From the NCBI GenBank assembly GCA_033977485.1, contig CM066984.1:32593501-32657500 (forward strand): a stretch of DNA of 64,000 nt. The letters run 5' to 3'. Of this stretch, positions 59,864-64,000 are shown piece by piece (position 1 is the first letter of the stretch; each line of letters starts with the position of its first letter). The notes beneath the pieces are model-generated. The model was not told the origin of the DNA, searched no databases, and saw only the letters and a program-made list of their open reading frames with translations. A program made the position numbers and the translations under genes. This DNA comes from Hydrangea macrophylla (lineage: Eukaryota; Streptophyta; Magnoliopsida; Cornales; Hydrangeaceae).

Positions 59864-59894
59864 TAAAGATAAATGATTTTCCTCCATATATATT

Positions 59895-60261
59895 GTCGCG
59901 CCTGCCCCGAAAGTAGGGGCGGTCCCTTCGAGGGTCGCGACCGTTTACGTCGAGAAGCGTGAGAAGAAGTGTGGGTGAAAGTACGCAAAAGTGAGAGTAG
60001 AGCCAAGTAAAAGTTTAGAGTCGCCACCAAACGTTATTCGGAAGTTAGGATCCTTGCAAAGACAATTGTAATCATCTTTGACTTTTGAAAAACAGTTTGA
60101 GAAAAGTGGACCCTTTAAAAGTGTGACTCTTGAATAGCCATACGAAAACCAGAGTTCTTGAGATGGATTCAAGGACTCGATTATGTCGAGGGAAGGTGTT
60201 AGGCACACTCGAACCCCTTCATAGTCTAGGCCCCCTGACCAAAAATCCTAGCTCCGCCCCT
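59895..60261. mobile_element. LTR-like fragment and hAT end fragment
   Basis: TGTCGCGCCTGCCCCG at about 59894 and the later AGTCGCCACCA and GGAAGGTGTTAGGCAC motifs resemble the LTRs of plant Tat/Ogre-type Ty3 elements (recalled). It ends with CTAGCTCCGCCCCTAG, the terminus of a hAT family whose complement starts CTAGGGGCGGAGCTAG. No partner ends are present. The duplicated block C starts right after it. Confidence 0.5.
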
Positions 60262-60788
60262 AGATTCAATGGTTAACGGATGTTGTTTCAAGCTCTAACT
60301 ATATGTCTCATGCTTTGGAATTTCCCCATTAACCTATAGATAACCACTTTGAAAGTGATGAAGTTGAGGAAATTCCATCTAGCCAAGAATCATTAGGATA
60401 CTAATAGAGAAGAAACAGGGGAAGCATGTGATGCAAATGGAAAACTGTCACATTCTGAAGAAACTGAAAAAAGAATGAGCTATATGAGCTATCAATTTGA
60501 AGAGAAAGGTAAAGAGATTGGGGGTAATGAAGACGTGTTTCTCTTACATGGACACAGATTGCATGGCACCACTAAGGGACTTATGAAAAAAAAAAAGTTG
60601 AAGGATTTGGGAGATGAAAGTAAAAAATTAGGATGCAAGAAATTAGTTGAAACTGAAGTAAATTGAATTGACATGAGGACTTGGGGAAGACTATTTGACA
60701 ACACACCATGTTTTGTGACTCATAGTGGGCCCACGACAATCATATTCATTATTGATATGTCACGGGTAAATTATATATAATAATGATT

Positions 60789-60958
60789 GGGGCACAAAAG
60801 GATACAAAAAACTTTCACAAAATGAGTGGAAAGTCTATGTGGCACAGTGGGACCTGCCAGCAATTAATAGAAACAATGCTTAATTACTGGCGGATCCCAC
60901 TGTGCCACATAAACTTTCCACTCATTTTGTGGAAGTTTTTTGTATCCTTTTGTGCCCC
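60789..60958. mobile_element. 170-bp hairpin MITE
   Basis: Two arms of about 79 bp are complementary with about five mismatches and a loop of roughly 12 bp; ends GGGGCACAAAAGGATAC and its complement. Absent from copy A, where the flanking text runs on, so it is a recent insertion. The target duplication is unclear: TAATGATT and TAGCATTG are only partly alike. It could give a long hairpin transcript. Confidence 0.8.
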
Positions 60959-61747
60959 TAGCATTGTTGAATTATATAATGGAGATGTAGCATTGCTTTC
61001 TATGAAGGATTAAGAGTGCTAAATCTCGCTTGGTTAATCGTCTAAGGAAGATACGAGATGCTTTCGAGTCATATGCGTTTTTGTTAGTTTGGTGATGACT
61101 TAACAATTGCACTCCTGTACGTTCTTCTCCTGAGGTCGCAAGGCTTACTTCTTGTATGACACGATGAGTAAGTTAGAGACTGAGAAATTGCTTGGTTACT
61201 TACCCTATGTGGGCAAGTGGGAGATGTATATTTTGAAGTGGGTCCGCCCACATTGGTGGAAATAAGAGAGGTTTTTTATATTCGACCCATTATCTCCAAA
61301 GTGGAGATATCTTGGGTCCTTATTCCTTATCTCATAGGTTTGAAATTCTAAGAGAATTCAACTTATATAAAACTCATATATGTTATGTACATGTATATAG
61401 GAGAGACGTAGAAAACTCTGCAGAAAAAACTCTCTCTAGGCATTACCATAGCCTTTGGGACTTAAGTGGTGAAATCGCAAAAGTAACTTTAGTAGCCGAT
61501 TCTATAACCTTTCAAGGTGTTCCGGAAGTACAAGGAGGCGAGATTCGGATTCCATAGGCAGCACTTCGCGTGAGACTTGTTCGGGCTTGTAACAACGAAG
61601 AGACGATCGATTAGGTATTTCCGCTCAAGGTATAGCTTGAACCCGATTATGTGCTATGTGTATGTATGTATTAATAAGTAAAAACTGAAAACCCCCAATT
61701 TCAGTCAAAACTATCAAGGACCCATGATATATGTGTGTAGATATATA

Positions 61748-62976
61748 TCTACTATACTATAAGAACGAAGAAACAAGCACGTCAAAAAATATGAACTTCC
61801 TCTTTTGTCCTTCACTACACCCTAATTACTCATATAACTATCTATACATCGTAAGGATATATTGATTTGTCTTAGGGTAAATATGTCATTTTGGACAAAT
61901 AATTACATTCAAGTCAGCTCTTGAAATTTTATTTAATATAATAATGATGTTTTAATCAACAATCTTGTGTCTAATTACATTTGGATCAACAATTTTTGGG
62001 ACATTTATTATTGACTTAAAAAAAAGTCAACAAAAGTGGCTATTTTGATGGCTATTTAGGAATTGGTCACTAATATTTACAATTTGGTCAACTTCTTCTC
62101 TCAAATGAGGTTTCAATCAATAATTTGTGTCTAATTACATTTGGGTCAATAATTTTTGGGATATTTATTATTCACTTCATAAAAAAGTAAAAAAAGTGGC
62201 TATTGTAGTGGTTATTTAGGAATTGGTCACTAATATTTACAATTTGCTCAACTTCTTCTCTCAAATTTAGGATTCATATATTGTAATATGTGTAATTGCA
62301 TTTAGGTCAGCAAGTTTTGGGATATTTATTATTCACTTTAAACAAGTTTTAAAAAGTGGCTATTTAGGAATTGGTCACTAATTTCACATTTTGGTCAACT
62401 TCTTCTCTCAAATTTAAGCTCTGGTATATTTAAATTGTCAATTTAAGTGGCTATTTTAGTAGCTATTATTAATAGGTCACTAATATTTACATTTGGGTCA
62501 ACTTCTTCCCTCAAATTCAGGATTTATAGATTGTATTTGAATATCAATTAAGGCCTACAAACACATTCATGCCATTTTTTAGAGGAAATACCCTACTTGT
62601 GTCATATATTTTTAGTGGCGCTTTATTAGGTACCTTTACTACTCATTTATAAGATAGTCAGAATTATCAACTTCTTCCGTAAGAAGAGTTTTAGATTAAA
62701 TAGTTACATTTACAATTTTCTATTTAACTGTTTTAACATCTTATGTTGATTTTTACAAGTGGACCTTATTTTGAAATACATATAAAAAAAAAAAAAAAAG
62801 GAAACGTGACACTTATTTTAAAAATATCCAAAAAAAAATGAAACGTTGTAACTTATTTTAGAACGGAATGAGTAATTATACCTCTCCAAAGACCTCTAAT
62901 GTCAAGATTAATACACAATATATCTAGGAATACAACTATCCGACGGACACGTGCCTTGCACGTGCACCCTCACTAG
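61748..62976 (+). mobile_element. Non-autonomous Helitron, 1229 bp
   Basis: Starts TCTACTATACTATAAG and ends with a CACGTGC-CTT-GCACGTG hairpin (7-bp perfect stem) then CACCCTCACTAG; inserted between A and T, with no target duplication. Copy A has an uninterrupted TATATATA tract there, confirming both ends. The interior has four to five copies of a block of about 120-150 bp (GGCTATTTAGGAATTGGTCAC, AACTTCTTCTCTCAAAT). No Rep/helicase is encoded. Confidence 0.92.
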
Positions 62977-63025
62977 TATATATATAGAGAGAGAGAGAGA
63001 GCGAGAGAGAATTGTGGTTACTTAC

Positions 63026-63228
63026 TGCGACGGATTTGGGGAAAGGAACGGGAGTGACAAAGAACAGGCTAGAAGTAGAAGCAGTTGAGGGCACAAAGCC
63101 AGGGATGGAGTAAGAAACCGAACTTGAAAAAGTTACGAGCGTAGCCAACCGAGTCTTCCTCTGAGAGGCCCAATGATCTGTCAATGGTAGGCCACAAAGG
63201 ATGCGACAGCAATGAAGGTATGAGGCAT
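63026..63228 (-). pseudogene. PEN-2 exon-1 copy C (nonsense-mutated)
   Basis: The minus strand encodes PTIDRSLGLSEEDSVGYARN and the following hydrophobic segment with LLHPWLCALNCFYF, then TAG at 63069-63071, at the same Trp codon that is TAG in copy A. The 5' coding part is shorter than in copy A. The GTAAGT donor at 63020-63025 remains. Substitutions in the LPWLW motif (Pro preceded by His, Trp to Cys) show loss of constraint. Confidence 0.88.
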
Positions 63229-63330
63229 TTCAATAGAAATAGTTTACTTAACTAATGGTAAATAGTCAACAAAAAAAGTTGACAAAAATTTAAATTCATC
63301 CGTTTGGTCAACTAACTGGAAGCCACTAAT

Positions 63331-64000
63331 CATGGTTCAAAGTCGCGGTATCGGATCCCGTTGTGATGACTCGGTGTCGCGGCGATGCGGCCTGGTATCG
63401 GGCGATACGCTCCGATACGCTAGATTTAAGCTTCAGAAAAATATGAAAAAATTATGGAAAATTCTAAAATAATAAGAATAGCATAATTGGCCTAATAGAT
63501 TGTGGCATTTTACACAATGTACCATTCAAGAAGCACATCTCATTCAATTCAGACGCTGCCGATCTAATGTCTAATAATTGTACACACATAATTGGATCTA
63601 AATTGTTCAATACTACCAAATAATACATATATTATAATTACATACTACATCAATGCCACATGGAGTGTCGTGGGGGTTGGAAATCATCATCGTTATTCCC
63701 TTGATTATTGAACTCAGTATGTGGATATGGAAAGTGAAGGCACCCAAATAATACATATATTATAATAACATGCTACATCAATACCCCTAAGATGTATATA
63801 TTTAGATACCCCTAAGATAGATATTCAAAAAGTGTTGTTAATATATAGTAAATAACTTAATATTTAGCAAAAACAAAAAAACAAATAAAAAAAATGTTGA
63901 TACTGTGTTTTTTTTTTTTTTTGTGTGTGCTCTCTAATCCTACTTAATACCCATAAGATGTATATATTATTTAGATAATATTTGTCTTATTTATTTATTT
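63331..64000. mobile_element. hAT element, CATGGTTC family, second copy (runs off window)
   Basis: Starts CATGGTTCAAAGTCGCGG and then follows, in reverse, the right end of the 50945-52444 element (GGTATCGGGCGATACG, AGATTTAAG, AAAATATGAAAAAATTATGG). The insertion point follows CCACTAAT (63323-63330), which is uninterrupted in copy A at 55535-55542. The far end is outside the window, so the target duplication cannot be checked. Confidence 0.82.

Larger units (their letters stand above)
60262..63330. repeat. Segmental duplication copy C (upstream of PEN-2)
   Basis: Counterpart of 53881-55542, with three later insertions relative to copy A: a hairpin MITE (60789-60958), a Helitron (61748-62976) and a hAT starting at 63331. 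Removing them, the order and orientation agree with copy A throughout. Confidence 0.88.

Noticed and set aside
1..64000. CRISPR arrays, operons, phage or plasmid features
   Set aside because: The repeats are contiguous satellites without spacers, and the window is clearly plant nuclear DNA.

Overview
The window is nuclear DNA of a flowering plant, probably a eudicot. The evidence is spliced genes with GT-AG introns, long AT-rich intergenic DNA, many microsatellites, Ty3 and Ty1/copia LTR retrotransposons with plant initiator-Met primer sites, hAT, PIF/Harbinger, Stowaway, MULE and Helitron elements, and a plant-type PEN-2 (gamma-secretase subunit) gene. The species cannot be named from the sequence. 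Nothing prokaryotic or organellar was seen.

Layout. (1) 1-8.1 kb is a tandem duplication with a period of about 4.3 kb, or about 3.6 kb without a later hAT insertion, plus a third unit cut short by a deletion. Each unit carries an array of an 81-bp minisatellite. (2) 8.1-10.5 kb is an unresolved AT-rich insertion holding a tRNA-like/SINE-like segment. (3) 10.5-22.7 kb is more of the 81-bp array, split at 10965-20600 by a 9.6-kb Ty3 chromovirus (Tekay/Del-like) on the minus strand, with 2.4-kb LTRs and a GTTAT target duplication. (4) 22.7-26.2 kb is LTR-like and low-complexity DNA. (5) 26.2-33.6 kb holds a plus-strand CCCH zinc-finger gene with clear exons but several frameshifts and a stop, so it is probably a pseudogene. 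Two related hAT elements sit in its introns. (6) 35.9-39.5 kb has orphan minus-strand exon candidates and a Ty3 gag fragment. (7) 40.4-57.1 kb is an apparently intact minus-strand PEN-2 gene: exon 2 at 40461-40621 and exon 1 at 56801-57074, encoding 144 aa across a 16.2-kb intron. (8) 57.1-64 kb upstream of PEN-2 holds a hAT MITE, a MULE, and a duplicated block with a second broken exon-1 copy, itself cut by a Helitron and ended by a hAT copy that runs off the window.

The PEN-2 intron contains a gag-only LTR element, a copia element nested in it (RT core deleted), a GC-rich element nested in the copia leader, a fold-back LTR remnant, a hAT with a nested Stowaway MITE, and a decayed extra copy of PEN-2 exon 1.

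Many insertions have their own control in the window: a paralogous copy shows the uninterrupted site. This holds for the hAT at 1122, the hAT at 50945, the hAT at 63331 and the Helitron at 61748, so these boundaries are well supported by direct reading. All comparisons were made by eye, with no alignment or database search.
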